A stretch of DNA of 64,000 bases from Thermohahella caldifontis. Lineage in GTDB: Bacteria > Pseudomonadota > Gammaproteobacteria > Pseudomonadales > Oleiphilaceae. A model generated the notes under the pieces. That model had not been told where the DNA came from and made no database searches. It saw only the letters and a list, made by a program, of their open reading frames with translations. The position numbers were made by a program, and so were the translations under genes. The stretch covers positions 3,286,001-3,350,000 of the forward strand of contig NZ_CP154858.1 of NCBI RefSeq assembly GCF_041153465.1, read 5' to 3'. This document shows positions 25,787 to 34,270 of the stretch, one piece after another; the first letter of the stretch is position 1; the number at the start of each line of letters is the position of its first letter.

Positions 25787-25907
25787 TGATGGATTTTCAT
25801 GGGGGGATTTGTGCGCATCCGGCTTTGGTCTGAATCAGGCTGACTGCTTCGCCTGAGAGTTTGCAGAGAAGTCTTCAACCCGTATCGTAACCGGAAGATC
25901 AATCACC

Positions 25908-25977
25908 AAGCCCGGTGCCATCCTCCGGGGACTGCGGATCTGCGATCCTGAGGTCCCCTCCGGATGACACCGGGCTT
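25908..25977. repeat. Palindromic repeat, copy R4 (complete, 70 bp)
   Basis: This complete copy lies downstream of the secreted-protein gene, with AAGCCCGGTGCCATCC on the left and GGATGACACCGGGCTT on the right. The one mismatch in the outer stem is in the right arm, which instead matches R1 perfectly. The inner stem is GGGGAC/GTCCCC. Homology ends at the right arm, so the 70-bp palindrome is the mobile or duplicated core. Confidence 0.85.
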
Positions 25978-26075
25978 GGTTCGGTTCAGGCTCGTTGACC
26001 CTAATCGCCCAAGATATTAAATCTTAGTTTTGGGGTATGTCTAATGACCATTTAGAGTGTTTTGCCCAATCCATG

Positions 26076-26348
26076 CTAGACCAACCAGTTTCTAAGATCT
26101 TTAGAGATTATTGTATCCCAGTCAGGGTCCTCTTGCTTCTTATGAAAGGCCAAATCTGCCAAGCGCTGTAGGTGTTTTAATAACTGGTCTTCAGCATTTT
26201 CGGGCGTATCTGGGACACCAAAACTATCGTTTGCGGCTATATTGGTGATACAGAATGTCATCTCATCGCCAGTATCTGAATTCCGAACACTGATGCAAAT
26301 TTTTTCAGGGTTGGCTACATGCCATGGTTTTTGAGTGATCTCCCACAT
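26076..26348 (-). CDS. Small hypothetical protein, AT-richer than its surroundings
   Basis: I do not recognise this 90-residue protein. I chose the ATG eight bases after GGAGG, giving MWEITQKPWHVANPEKICIS; a longer frame would lack a ribosome binding site. It is soluble, with a beta-rich first half containing CISVRNSDTGDEMTFCITNI and a helical, acidic second half (ENAEDQLLKHLQRLADLAFH). The surrounding 25.98-26.39 kb is visibly AT-richer than the rest of the window and codon choice differs. This, beside the repeats, suggests recent acquisition. It lies on the opposite strand to the secreted-protein gene. Confidence 0.65.
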   Translation of the reverse strand: MWEITQKPWHVANPEKICISVRNSDTGDEMTFCITNIAANDSFGVPDTPENAEDQLLKHLQRLADLAFHKKQEDPDWDTIISKDLRNWLV

Positions 26349-26408
26349 ATAAATATTCCTCCAAAAATTTGGTTTGGTGAAGATGGCCGGTGACCTGCTC
26401 CCCACTTT

Positions 26409-27983
26409 CTAATCCCCATCTTCCGCCGGTTTCTTCTCCGGACAGTGATAACTGGCCACGATCCGGTCCTCGTCCACGGAATAGAGTTTCACATCAAACC
26501 CCCACAAGCGGTGAATGTGCCGCAGCGTTTCCTGAGTGTCTTCGGGATGCAGCGGAATGCGGTCCTGTGGCGTATGACGCAGGGTCAGTGAGCGGTCGCC
26601 GCGGATGTCCACGTTCCAGACCTGGATGTTCGGGTCGCGGTAGCTCAGGTTGTATTGTTTCGAGAGCTGCTCACGCACGGCCCGGTAGCCGTTTTCATCA
26701 TGGATGGCGGTGATCTCGTACTCTTCGCGCTGGTCATCGTCCAGTATGCAGAAGAGCTTGAAGTCCCGGATCAGTTTCGGTGACAGGAACTGCAGGATGA
26801 AACTCTCATCCTTGAAGTTGCGCATGGCGAAGTCCAGCGTTTCCCGCCAGTCCGATCCGGCGATATCCGGGAACCATTTCCGGTCTTCGTCCGTGGGGTT
26901 TTCGCAGATCCGGCGGATGTCTCGGAACATGTTGAAACCGAGCGCATAGGGATTGATGCCGCTGTACCACGGACTGTCGAACGGGGGCTGGTAGATGACC
27001 GCCGTATGACTCTGCAGGAATTCCAGCATGAACCCGTCGGTCACCAGCCCCCTGTCATAGAGGCTGTTGATGAGGGTGTAGTGCCAGAAGGTGGCCCAGC
27101 CTTCGTTCATCACCTGGGTCTGGCGCTGCGGGTAGAAATACTGGGCCAGCTTGCGTACGATGCGGATGATCTCGCGCTGCCAGGGTTCCAGCAAGGGCGC
27201 ATTTTTCTCGAAGAAGTACAGCAGGTTTTCCTGGGGCTCCTCCGGGAAGCGACGGGTTTGCTCCGACTCCGGTTGCGCCTTGGGTGCGGGAATGGTGCGC
27301 CAGAGGTCATTGATCTGGCGCTGGAGGTATTCTTCCCGTTCCTGCTGGCGCCGGGCTTCCTCTGTTGCGGAGATGGGCGGCGGGCGCTGGTAGCGGTCCA
27401 CGCCCTGGTTCATGATGGCGTGGCAGGAGTCCAGAAAGGCTTCCACGGTCTCCACGCCATGGCGTTGCTCGCACTGGGCGATGTAATTGCGGGCAAAGAC
27501 CAGATAGTCGATGATGGCGCTGGCGTCGGTCCAGGTACGGAACAGGTAGTTGCCCTTGAAAAAGGAGTTGTGGCCGTAGCAGGCGTGGGCGATGACCAGC
27601 GCCTGCATCATCATGGTGTTTTCTTCCATGAGGTAGGCGATGCAGGGATTGGAGTTGATGACGATCTCGTAGGCCAGTCCCATCTGCCCGCGCTTGTAGA
27701 GCTTCTCTGTCTGCAGGAACTGCTTGCCGAATGACCAGTGGTGATAGCCTACGGGCATGCCGACGGATGAGTAGGCGTCCATCATCTGTTCGGCACTGAT
27801 GATTTCGATCTGGTTGGGGTAGGTGTCCAGGCCATATTCTTCCGCCAGCGCGGCAATGGCCCGGTCGTAGGCTTCGATGAGCTCGAAGGTCCATTCCGAT
27901 CCGGTGGAGATGGGGCGGCGGCCGGGTTGCCCCATGCCCTGGCGGTCCCGATCGGTGATGCCGGTGTCGTCACGCGGTGACAT
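26409..27983 (-). CDS. ycgB: SpoVR family protein (YcgB-like)
   Basis: SpoVR proteins are conserved but biochemically undefined; the founding member affects spore cortex formation in Bacillus, and in proteobacteria they pair with PrkA and YeaH. The start chosen is the ATG behind GGAGG, giving MSPRDDTGITDRDRQGMGQP and 524 residues (E. coli YcgB 510). Conserved blocks include WTFELIEAYDRAIAALAEEY, GYHHWSFGKQF, HACYGHNSFFKGNYLF and MNEGWATFWHYTLINSLYD, rich in His/Glu pairs that could bind a metal. It overlaps the yeaH 3' end by 14 bases and is the last gene of the set. Confidence 0.94.
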   Translation of the reverse strand: MSPRDDTGITDRDRQGMGQPGRRPISTGSEWTFELIEAYDRAIAALAEEYGLDTYPNQIEIISAEQMMDAYSSVGMPVGYHHWSFGKQFLQTEKLYKRGQMGLAYEIVINSNPCIAYLMEENTMMMQALVIAHACYGHNSFFKGNYLFRTWTDASAIIDYLVFARNYIAQCEQRHGVETVEAFLDSCHAIMNQGVDRYQRPPPISATEEARRQQEREEYLQRQINDLWRTIPAPKAQPESEQTRRFPEEPQENLLYFFEKNAPLLEPWQREIIRIVRKLAQYFYPQRQTQVMNEGWATFWHYTLINSLYDRGLVTDGFMLEFLQSHTAVIYQPPFDSPWYSGINPYALGFNMFRDIRRICENPTDEDRKWFPDIAGSDWRETLDFAMRNFKDESFILQFLSPKLIRDFKLFCILDDDQREEYEITAIHDENGYRAVREQLSKQYNLSYRDPNIQVWNVDIRGDRSLTLRHTPQDRIPLHPEDTQETLRHIHRLWGFDVKLYSVDEDRIVASYHCPEKKPAEDGD

Positions 27984-29283
27984 GCTCCACCTCCTGTTTG
28001 CGGAAGAGCTTGCGGAAGACCGGGTAGATGTCCGAGACATCGACGATCTGCTGCATGGCGAAGCGCTCCCTGAATCTGGCGGCCAGCTTTTCATACTCGT
28101 ACCAGAGCATCTGGTGGTCGTGGGGTGTAATTTCGATGTAGGAGTAGAACTGGCAGCGGGGCAGGATGTCGTTGGCCAGCAGCTGACCACAGCGGGGTGA
28201 GTCGTCGTTCCAGTTGTCGCCGTCCGAGGCCTGGGCGGCATAGATGTTCCAGTCACTGGCCGGATAGCGATCATCCATGATTTCCTTCATCAGCTTGAGT
28301 GCACTGGAGACGATGGTGCCCCCGGTTTCCCGGCTGTAGAAAAACTCTTCCTCGTCCACTTCCTTGGCACTGGTGTGGTGCCGGATGAAGACCACCTCGA
28401 TCTTTTTGTAGTTCCGCTTGAGGAACAGATAGAGCAGGATGAAGAAACGCTTGGCGATGTCCTTGTGCTGCTGGCTCATGGAACCGGAAACGTCCATCAG
28501 GCAGAACATGACTGCCGCAGTGGCGGGCTGGGGTTCCTTGACGTGCCGGTTGTAGCGGATATCGATTTCGTCCAGAAAGGGGATGTGGCTGAGCCGGCGC
28601 TTGATCTTTTCGATGCGCGCTTCCAGTTCCTCGATCCGGGGACGGGTGTCCAGGGCCGGATCGTCGCTGGCGGGCAGGTTGCGCAGGGTTTCGAGTTCGG
28701 CCTCCAGTTCCCGCAGTTCCTTGCGCTTCTTTCCGGACAAGGCCAGACGCCTGGCGTAGGCGCCACGCATGGATCTCACCACGTTGATCTTGGCGGGAGT
28801 GCCCTGGGTGGTGTAGCCGGCTCTCACCAGTTTGAAATTGGAGGCTTCCTTGAGCTGTTTCTGTACCAGGTTGGGCAGGGCCAGGTCCTCGAACATGAAA
28901 TCGAGAAATTCGTCCTGGCTGATCTGGAACACGAACTCGTCCAACCCTTCGCCGCTGTCACTGGCCTGACCCTGTCCGGCACCACCACCTCCGGCACCAC
29001 CCGGCGGACGGGGCAGGGTGTCGCCGGTGACGAATTCCTTGTTGCCGGGATGCACGACACTGCGCCGGCCCCCCTTGCCGTGATGCAGGGTCGGTTCGCT
29101 GATGTCGCGCTTGGGGATGCTGATGCTTTCTCCCCGGTCGATGTCCGTGATGGAGCGTCTGTTCACGGCATCCGCCACCGCTTTCTTGATGTGTTCGCGA
29201 TAGCGGCGCAGGAAGCGCTGGCGGTTGACGGCACTCTTGTTCTTGCCGTTCAGCCGCCGGTCAATGATGTGCGAGCCGGTCAT
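27970..29283 (-). CDS. yeaH: YeaH/YhbH family protein (DUF444, VWA-like)
   Basis: YeaH works with the PrkA/YeaG kinase in stress and starvation responses. The 437-residue protein (E. coli 427) has a basic N-terminus (MTGSHIIDRRLNGKNKSAVN) and a Gly-rich linker (about 93-104). A charged coiled-coil segment (about 183-232) and a C-terminal von Willebrand A-like domain with the metal-site motif DVSGSMS at 264-270 follow. The domain also contains RETGGTIVSSALKLM. It lies between prkA and spoVR, all on one strand with minimal spacing, so the three are very likely one operon. Confidence 0.95.
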   Translation of the reverse strand: MTGSHIIDRRLNGKNKSAVNRQRFLRRYREHIKKAVADAVNRRSITDIDRGESISIPKRDISEPTLHHGKGGRRSVVHPGNKEFVTGDTLPRPPGGAGGGGAGQGQASDSGEGLDEFVFQISQDEFLDFMFEDLALPNLVQKQLKEASNFKLVRAGYTTQGTPAKINVVRSMRGAYARRLALSGKKRKELRELEAELETLRNLPASDDPALDTRPRIEELEARIEKIKRRLSHIPFLDEIDIRYNRHVKEPQPATAAVMFCLMDVSGSMSQQHKDIAKRFFILLYLFLKRNYKKIEVVFIRHHTSAKEVDEEEFFYSRETGGTIVSSALKLMKEIMDDRYPASDWNIYAAQASDGDNWNDDSPRCGQLLANDILPRCQFYSYIEITPHDHQMLWYEYEKLAARFRERFAMQQIVDVSDIYPVFRKLFRKQEVEHVTA

Positions 29284-29295
29284 GGAACCTCCCCG

Positions 29296-31218
29296 TCAGT
29301 GGGATTTGCGAACGCGCAGGTACCATTCGCAGAGCAGGCGGACCTGCTTCTCGGTGTAGCCCCGTTCGATCATGCGGTTCACGAAATCCTTGTGCTTCTT
29401 CTGGTCCTCCGCGGAGGCCTTGGCGTTGAAGGAGATGACCGGCAGCAGGTCCTCCGTGTTGGAGAACATCTTCTTCTCGATGACCGTGCGCAGCTTCTCG
29501 TAACTCAGCCAGGACGGATTCTTGCCGCCATTGTTGGCCCGTGCGCGCAGTACAAAGTTCACCACTTCGTTGCGGAAATCCTTGGGATTGCTGATGCCGG
29601 CGGGCTTTTCGATCTTCTCCAGTTCGTCGTTGATGGCCGAGCGGTTGAAGATCTCGCCGGTCTCCGGATCCCGGTACTCCTGATCCTGAATCCAGAAGTC
29701 GGCATAGGTGACGTAGCGGTCGAAAATGTTCTGCCCGTATTCGCTGTAGGATTCCAGATAGGCAGTCTGGATTTCCTTGCCGATGAATTCCACATACTGG
29801 GGCGCCAGGTATTCCTTGATGAAGCGCAGATAACGGTCCTGGACTTCCTGGGGAAACTGTTCCTGTTCGATCTGCTTTTCCAGCACGTAGAGCAGGTGTA
29901 CCGGGTTGGCTGCCACTTCGGTGGTGTCGAAATTGAACACCTTGGAAAGGATCTTGAAGGCGAAGCGGGTGGACAGCCCGTCCATGCCTTCGTCCACGCC
30001 GGCAGCGTCCCGGTATTCCTGAATGGACTTGGCCTTGGGATCGGTATCCTTGATGTTCTGGCCGTCATAGACCTTCATCTTGCTGTAGATGCTGGAGTTT
30101 TCCGGTTCCTTCAGGCGCGACAGGACAGTGAACTCGGCCAGCATCTTGAGGGTATCGGGGGCGCAGGGGGCACCGGCCAGCGAGCTGTTGCGGATCAGCT
30201 TCTCGTAGATCTTGATCTCTTCGGTCACCCGCAGGCAGTAGGGGACCTTGACGATATAGATCCGGTCGAGGAACGCTTCGTTGTTCTTGTTGTTGCGGAA
30301 GGCCTGCCACTCGGACTCGTTCGAGTGGGCCAGAACGATGCCCTCGAAGGGCACGGCACTCATGCCTTCGGTGGTGTTGTAGTTGCCTTCCTGGGTTGCG
30401 GTGAGCAGCGGGTGCAGCACCTTGATGGGAGCCTTGAACATTTCCACGAATTCGAGAATGCCCTGGTTGGCCTTGTTGAGGCCGCCGGAGAAGCTGTAGG
30501 CATCCGGGTCGTGCTGGGGGAAGTCTTCCAGCATGCGGATGTTGACCTTGCCCACCAGCGAGGAGATGTCCTGGTTGTTTTCGTCACCGGGTTCGGTCTT
30601 GGCAATGGCGATCTGATCCAGGATGGACGGATAGAGTTTGACCACCCTGAACTTGCGGATATCCCCGCCGAATTCGTGCAGGCGCTTCACCGCCCAGGGC
30701 GACATGATGTAGTTCAGGTAGCGTCTGGGAATGCCGTACTGTTCTTCCAGAATGTCCGCATCTTCCTTGGGATCGAAGAGCCCAAGGGGGGATTCGTACA
30801 CGGGCGAGCCCTTGAGGGCGTAAAACGGCACCTTCTGCATCAGGGACTTGAGCTTTTCTGCCAGCGAGGACTTGCCACCACCCACCGGGCCCAGCAGGTA
30901 GAGGATCTGTTTCTTCTCTTCCAGCCCCTGGGCGGCGTGACGGAAGAAGGAGACGATGTTTTCCACCGCCTCTTCCATGCCGTAGAACTCGCTGAATTCC
31001 GGATAGCGCTTGATGACCTTGTTGGAGAAGATCCGGCTCAGGCGTGGATCACGCGAGGTATCCACCAGTTCCGGCTCACCGATGGCCATGAGCATGCGCT
31101 CCGAGGCCGAGGCGTAGGCCGTGGGATCGGACTTGCACAGCTCGAGATATTCCTCGAGCGAATATTCCTCCTCCTGACGGGATTCATAGCGGCTCATGAA
31201 CTGGTTGAAGATGGTCAT
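29296..31218 (-). CDS. prkA: PrkA family serine protein kinase (YeaG)
   Basis: PrkA/YeaG is an AAA-fold protein with Ser kinase activity induced in stationary phase and nitrogen starvation. The ATG chosen gives MTIFNQFMSRYESRQEEEYS and 640 residues (E. coli YeaG 644), just after GGGGAGG. Walker A is GPVGGGKS at 110-117. The C-terminal kinase-like region includes FNAKASAEDQKKHKDFVNRM and ends VRLLCEWYLRVRKSH. A weak promoter-like pair (TTCAGA-16-TACAAT) overlaps the end of the upstream GGDEF gene. Together with yeaH and spoVR this is a well known conserved cluster. Confidence 0.95.
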   Translation of the reverse strand: MTIFNQFMSRYESRQEEEYSLEEYLELCKSDPTAYASASERMLMAIGEPELVDTSRDPRLSRIFSNKVIKRYPEFSEFYGMEEAVENIVSFFRHAAQGLEEKKQILYLLGPVGGGKSSLAEKLKSLMQKVPFYALKGSPVYESPLGLFDPKEDADILEEQYGIPRRYLNYIMSPWAVKRLHEFGGDIRKFRVVKLYPSILDQIAIAKTEPGDENNQDISSLVGKVNIRMLEDFPQHDPDAYSFSGGLNKANQGILEFVEMFKAPIKVLHPLLTATQEGNYNTTEGMSAVPFEGIVLAHSNESEWQAFRNNKNNEAFLDRIYIVKVPYCLRVTEEIKIYEKLIRNSSLAGAPCAPDTLKMLAEFTVLSRLKEPENSSIYSKMKVYDGQNIKDTDPKAKSIQEYRDAAGVDEGMDGLSTRFAFKILSKVFNFDTTEVAANPVHLLYVLEKQIEQEQFPQEVQDRYLRFIKEYLAPQYVEFIGKEIQTAYLESYSEYGQNIFDRYVTYADFWIQDQEYRDPETGEIFNRSAINDELEKIEKPAGISNPKDFRNEVVNFVLRARANNGGKNPSWLSYEKLRTVIEKKMFSNTEDLLPVISFNAKASAEDQKKHKDFVNRMIERGYTEKQVRLLCEWYLRVRKSH

Positions 31219-31375
31219 AGGTCCTCCCCTCGTGACTGAAACCGGCAATCTCCCTGTGCCTCAGATCCGGAATGGGTCTGATAAATCTGACTCCTTCAAC
31301 TTCAGAATAGTTCAGCTTTTGACCATTGGACAGGCAGGAAGATGACGATGCGGTTACAAATTGTACAGATGAGGG

Positions 31376-33247
31376 TCAGAGTCTGAAGGCAGCCCGGCTC
31401 CCGCCCAGGTCCTTGGCCTCTGACAAGGCATCCCGGGCGGCGTTGACCAGTTGCTGCCAGCCCGGCTCCTGGCTGGCCAGTTCGGAGGATACGCCGGCAC
31501 TGACCGTCACATGCAGGCGTTCGCCTTCCACGTCAAAGACACGGTGGCCGATCCGGTCACACAGCTCTTCGGCGACCTGCATGGCCCCTTCCAGTGGTGT
31601 GTGGGGCAGCAGCAGGGCAAAACGGTCACCGTCCAGCTTGAACAGGCTGTCGCCGGCACGCTGCACGCGTGTTTCCAGTACCCGCGCTATCTGGCGCAGA
31701 AGTTCGTCGCCGGCAAGGGCGCTGTGTTTCTGGTTGATGTCGCGGAAATCGTCCACATCCAGAAGGATGAGTGACAGCGGGGAAATGGCCCGGGCGCAAC
31801 GGTTCCACTCCTCTCGCAGGGTGTCGTTGAAATAACTCTGGTTGCGCAGCCCGGTCAGCGGGTCGAGGGTGGCAATGTGTCGCAGCTTTTCCTGGGCATT
31901 GGACAGGCGGCTCATGGCATCCTGAAGCTGGCGGCTGCGCAGTTCCAGGCGGTCTTCCATTTCCCGGGCGTAGTGCTCCCGTGCACGCAATGTGGCGGCC
32001 TGAGCTTCACGCAGTTCCCGCTCCTGCTGCACCAGGCGTTTTTGCATGGCCAACCGCTGTTCGCGCTCTTCCTGGACGCGGTGCGCCAGTGCGATGGAGA
32101 ACAGCAGTGCCTCCAGTGCCACGCCCACCTGGGGCGCATACTCGAATTCCGGCAGCCGGGGCAGTATGCCGCCCTTGCTCAGGGAAATGAGAATATTGCC
32201 GAGCAGAAATACGAGCCAGCCGAGGGTGAAGTAGCGGGCGGATTGCACGCCCCTCAGCCACTGGTAGCCACCCACGCCAATGCCGATGAGGGAGGCGACG
32301 AAGATGGCCAGCAGAATCAGCATGACGGCCGTATGGTAGCTGCCAAAAAGGGCGACTGCCAGACAGATCAGCCCCAGCAGGATGCCGCCCTGAATCAGCC
32401 GGCCGGGAATGCCCGGGCGTATGCCGAAGTTCAGGAAGCGATAGGAAAAGGTGGTGGCAAACACCGTTGCCAGAGAAGCCAGAATGACAAAGGCCAACTG
32501 CCCCCACTCGGCGGCTTCCGGCCACAGAAACTGCCGGGTAAAACCATGCAGATCCAGCTGAACCAGTCCGATGGATGCAATATAGAGGGTGTAATACAGG
32601 AAGGCGCGGTCACGCAGAAAGAGAAACAGCATGAAGTTGTAGGCCGCCATGATCACCAGCAGGCCGAAAAAGGCGGATTGCAGCATGAGAGGTACCTGAT
32701 CGGCCTCAAAGAAGGCCTGGGGTGACCAGAGCATGAGCGGCACCTGGAGGCTGCCTTCTGTCTGCACGCGCAGGTAGAGGGTGTAGTCCGTATCGGGTTT
32801 CAGTTCGAACGGAAACAGGAAGTTGCGATGCCGGATCGGGCGGTGGGAAAAGGGCAGCGCATCACCCGAGCGATAGACGGTCACGACCTGGCCTTCGGCG
32901 ACCACGTACAGGTCCACGTGATCCAGGAGGGGGTAGGCCACTTCCAGCAACCGTTGAAGCGGCTGGCCGGTGGTGTTGTAAAGCCGCAGTTTCAGCCACC
33001 AGGGCTGATTGTCGAGTCCGAAGTTCAGCACGTCCTGCCGGTTTTTCTGCCAGGACAGGTCATCCCGGGCAAGGATGCGGTCAATCTGATCGGCATCCGG
33101 GGATGCCTGGGTATACCAGATCTGGTTGGCCACATACACCTGTTGCTGATTGCCGAGCCGCAGAGCGGGTTCCCGGTGCTGGCTCGCCTGCGCATTCAGG
33201 CCGAGCGCAAGGAGCAGTACTGTGAGAACCTTGAGAAAGCTTGTCAT
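31376..33247 (-). CDS. 7TMR-DISM membrane sensor with degenerate GGDEF domain
   Basis: This 623-residue inner-membrane signalling protein has a signal peptide (about 1-21). A periplasmic 7TMR-DISM extracellular domain (about 30-175, carbohydrate-binding-like) and seven transmembrane helices (about 185-385) follow. A coiled coil (about 395-455) and a diguanylate-cyclase fold complete it. The active-site motif reads DGDRF at 539-543 instead of GGDEF, losing the first Gly and the catalytic Glu, so cyclase activity is unlikely. An RxxD inhibitory-site motif (RAGD) remains five residues upstream, so it may still bind cyclic di-GMP. It is transcribed toward prkA on the same strand, 157 bp away, and may share its control. 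Confidence 0.88.
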   Translation of the reverse strand: MTSFLKVLTVLLLALGLNAQASQHREPALRLGNQQQVYVANQIWYTQASPDADQIDRILARDDLSWQKNRQDVLNFGLDNQPWWLKLRLYNTTGQPLQRLLEVAYPLLDHVDLYVVAEGQVVTVYRSGDALPFSHRPIRHRNFLFPFELKPDTDYTLYLRVQTEGSLQVPLMLWSPQAFFEADQVPLMLQSAFFGLLVIMAAYNFMLFLFLRDRAFLYYTLYIASIGLVQLDLHGFTRQFLWPEAAEWGQLAFVILASLATVFATTFSYRFLNFGIRPGIPGRLIQGGILLGLICLAVALFGSYHTAVMLILLAIFVASLIGIGVGGYQWLRGVQSARYFTLGWLVFLLGNILISLSKGGILPRLPEFEYAPQVGVALEALLFSIALAHRVQEEREQRLAMQKRLVQQERELREAQAATLRAREHYAREMEDRLELRSRQLQDAMSRLSNAQEKLRHIATLDPLTGLRNQSYFNDTLREEWNRCARAISPLSLILLDVDDFRDINQKHSALAGDELLRQIARVLETRVQRAGDSLFKLDGDRFALLLPHTPLEGAMQVAEELCDRIGHRVFDVEGERLHVTVSAGVSSELASQEPGWQQLVNAARDALSEAKDLGGSRAAFRL

Positions 33248-33286
33248 TCCATGCGGATCGGTTAAGGTGGATGACCGTCAGTATAG

Positions 33287-34270
33287 ATGATAAATGACAC
33301 GGGAATGCAAAACGTGAAGGCAGTTTTTCTGGATGCGGCAAGCATGGGGGAGGATCTGGATTTCTCCCCTCTGGAAGGGACCGGCGTGGAGCTGGTGTGC
33401 TGGCCACAGACCTGCCCGGAACAGGTGGCAGAGCGCCTTTCCGGTGCCGGTGTGGCGATCGTCAACAAGGTGATCCTGAGCCGTGAGGTGCTGGAGGCCT
33501 GTCCGGACCTGCGCGTCATCGCGGTGACGGCCACCGGGATGAACAATGTGGATCTGGAGGCAGCACAGGCACTGGGCATCCGGGTGTTCAACGTGACCCA
33601 CTATGGTACGGATGCAGTAGTGCAGCATGCGCTGACCCTGATGCTTGCGCTCTGTACGCGCCTGGTGGACTACGTTCAGGATGTGCGGGCCGGAATGTGG
33701 CAGCAGGCCAGCCAGTTCTGCCTGATGCATCATCCTGTCCGGGAAGTGGCGGGCAAGACCCTGGTGGTGGTGGGATACGGCGATCTGGGTCAGCGCATGG
33801 CCAGTGTCTGCCGTGCGCTGGGGATGACGGTGCGGGTGGCTTCGCGGCCCGGTCAGCCGGGCGGTGTGCGCAAGGGCGTCGAATACCTGCCCTTTGATGC
33901 GGCGCTGGCCGAAGCGGATGTCCTCTCGCTGCATTGCCTCCTGAGCCCGGAAACGGAGCGCATGATCAATGCGCGGACGCTGGCGCTGATGAAACCGGGG
34001 GCTCTGCTGATCAATACCGCTCGCGGCGGTCTCATCGACGAGCCGGCTTTGCTGGATGCGCTGAAATCCGGACACCTTGGCGGTGCCGGGCTGGATGTGC
34101 TGTCCAGCGAACCACCGCGGGACGGCAATCCGCTGCTGGATGCGGGGCTGCCCAATCTGCTCATTACACCTCACTGTGCCTGGGTCAGCCGGGAAGCCCG
34201 GCAGCGGCTCATTGACCGGACCGCAGAGAATATTCGCAACGGCTTGAAAATACTGGAGGTCACCCCATGA
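33287..34270 (+). CDS. D-2-hydroxyacid dehydrogenase (glycerate dehydrogenase/hydroxypyruvate reductase-like)
   Basis: This is an NAD(P)-dependent oxidoreductase of the D-isomer 2-hydroxyacid family, 327 residues. The nucleotide motif is GYGDLG at 163-168. The catalytic triad is Arg246 (NTARGGLIDE), Glu275 (LSSEPP) and His296 (TPHCAW). Overall it most resembles HprA-type glycerate dehydrogenases, which reduce hydroxypyruvate or glyoxylate, but the substrate cannot be fixed from sequence. Start choice is uncertain: the first ATG is taken, and a second six codons later is possible. It is divergent from the DISM-GGDEF gene and heads a tight run of + strand genes. Confidence 0.88.
   Translation: MINDTGMQNVKAVFLDAASMGEDLDFSPLEGTGVELVCWPQTCPEQVAERLSGAGVAIVNKVILSREVLEACPDLRVIAVTATGMNNVDLEAAQALGIRVFNVTHYGTDAVVQHALTLMLALCTRLVDYVQDVRAGMWQQASQFCLMHHPVREVAGKTLVVVGYGDLGQRMASVCRALGMTVRVASRPGQPGGVRKGVEYLPFDAALAEADVLSLHCLLSPETERMINARTLALMKPGALLINTARGGLIDEPALLDALKSGHLGGAGLDVLSSEPPRDGNPLLDAGLPNLLITPHCAWVSREARQRLIDRTAENIRNGLKILEVTP

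Noticed and set aside
24801..25977. CRISPR array
   Set aside because: The repeats are four, unevenly spaced (about 60, 230 and 820 bp start to start), 70 bp long and palindromic, without regular spacers or cas genes nearby.
28375..31239. 954-codon frame on the + strand across prkA and yeaH
   Set aside because: Antisense shadow of two strongly conserved genes; composition Gly/Val/His-rich without motifs, and no ribosome binding site context that the sense genes lack.
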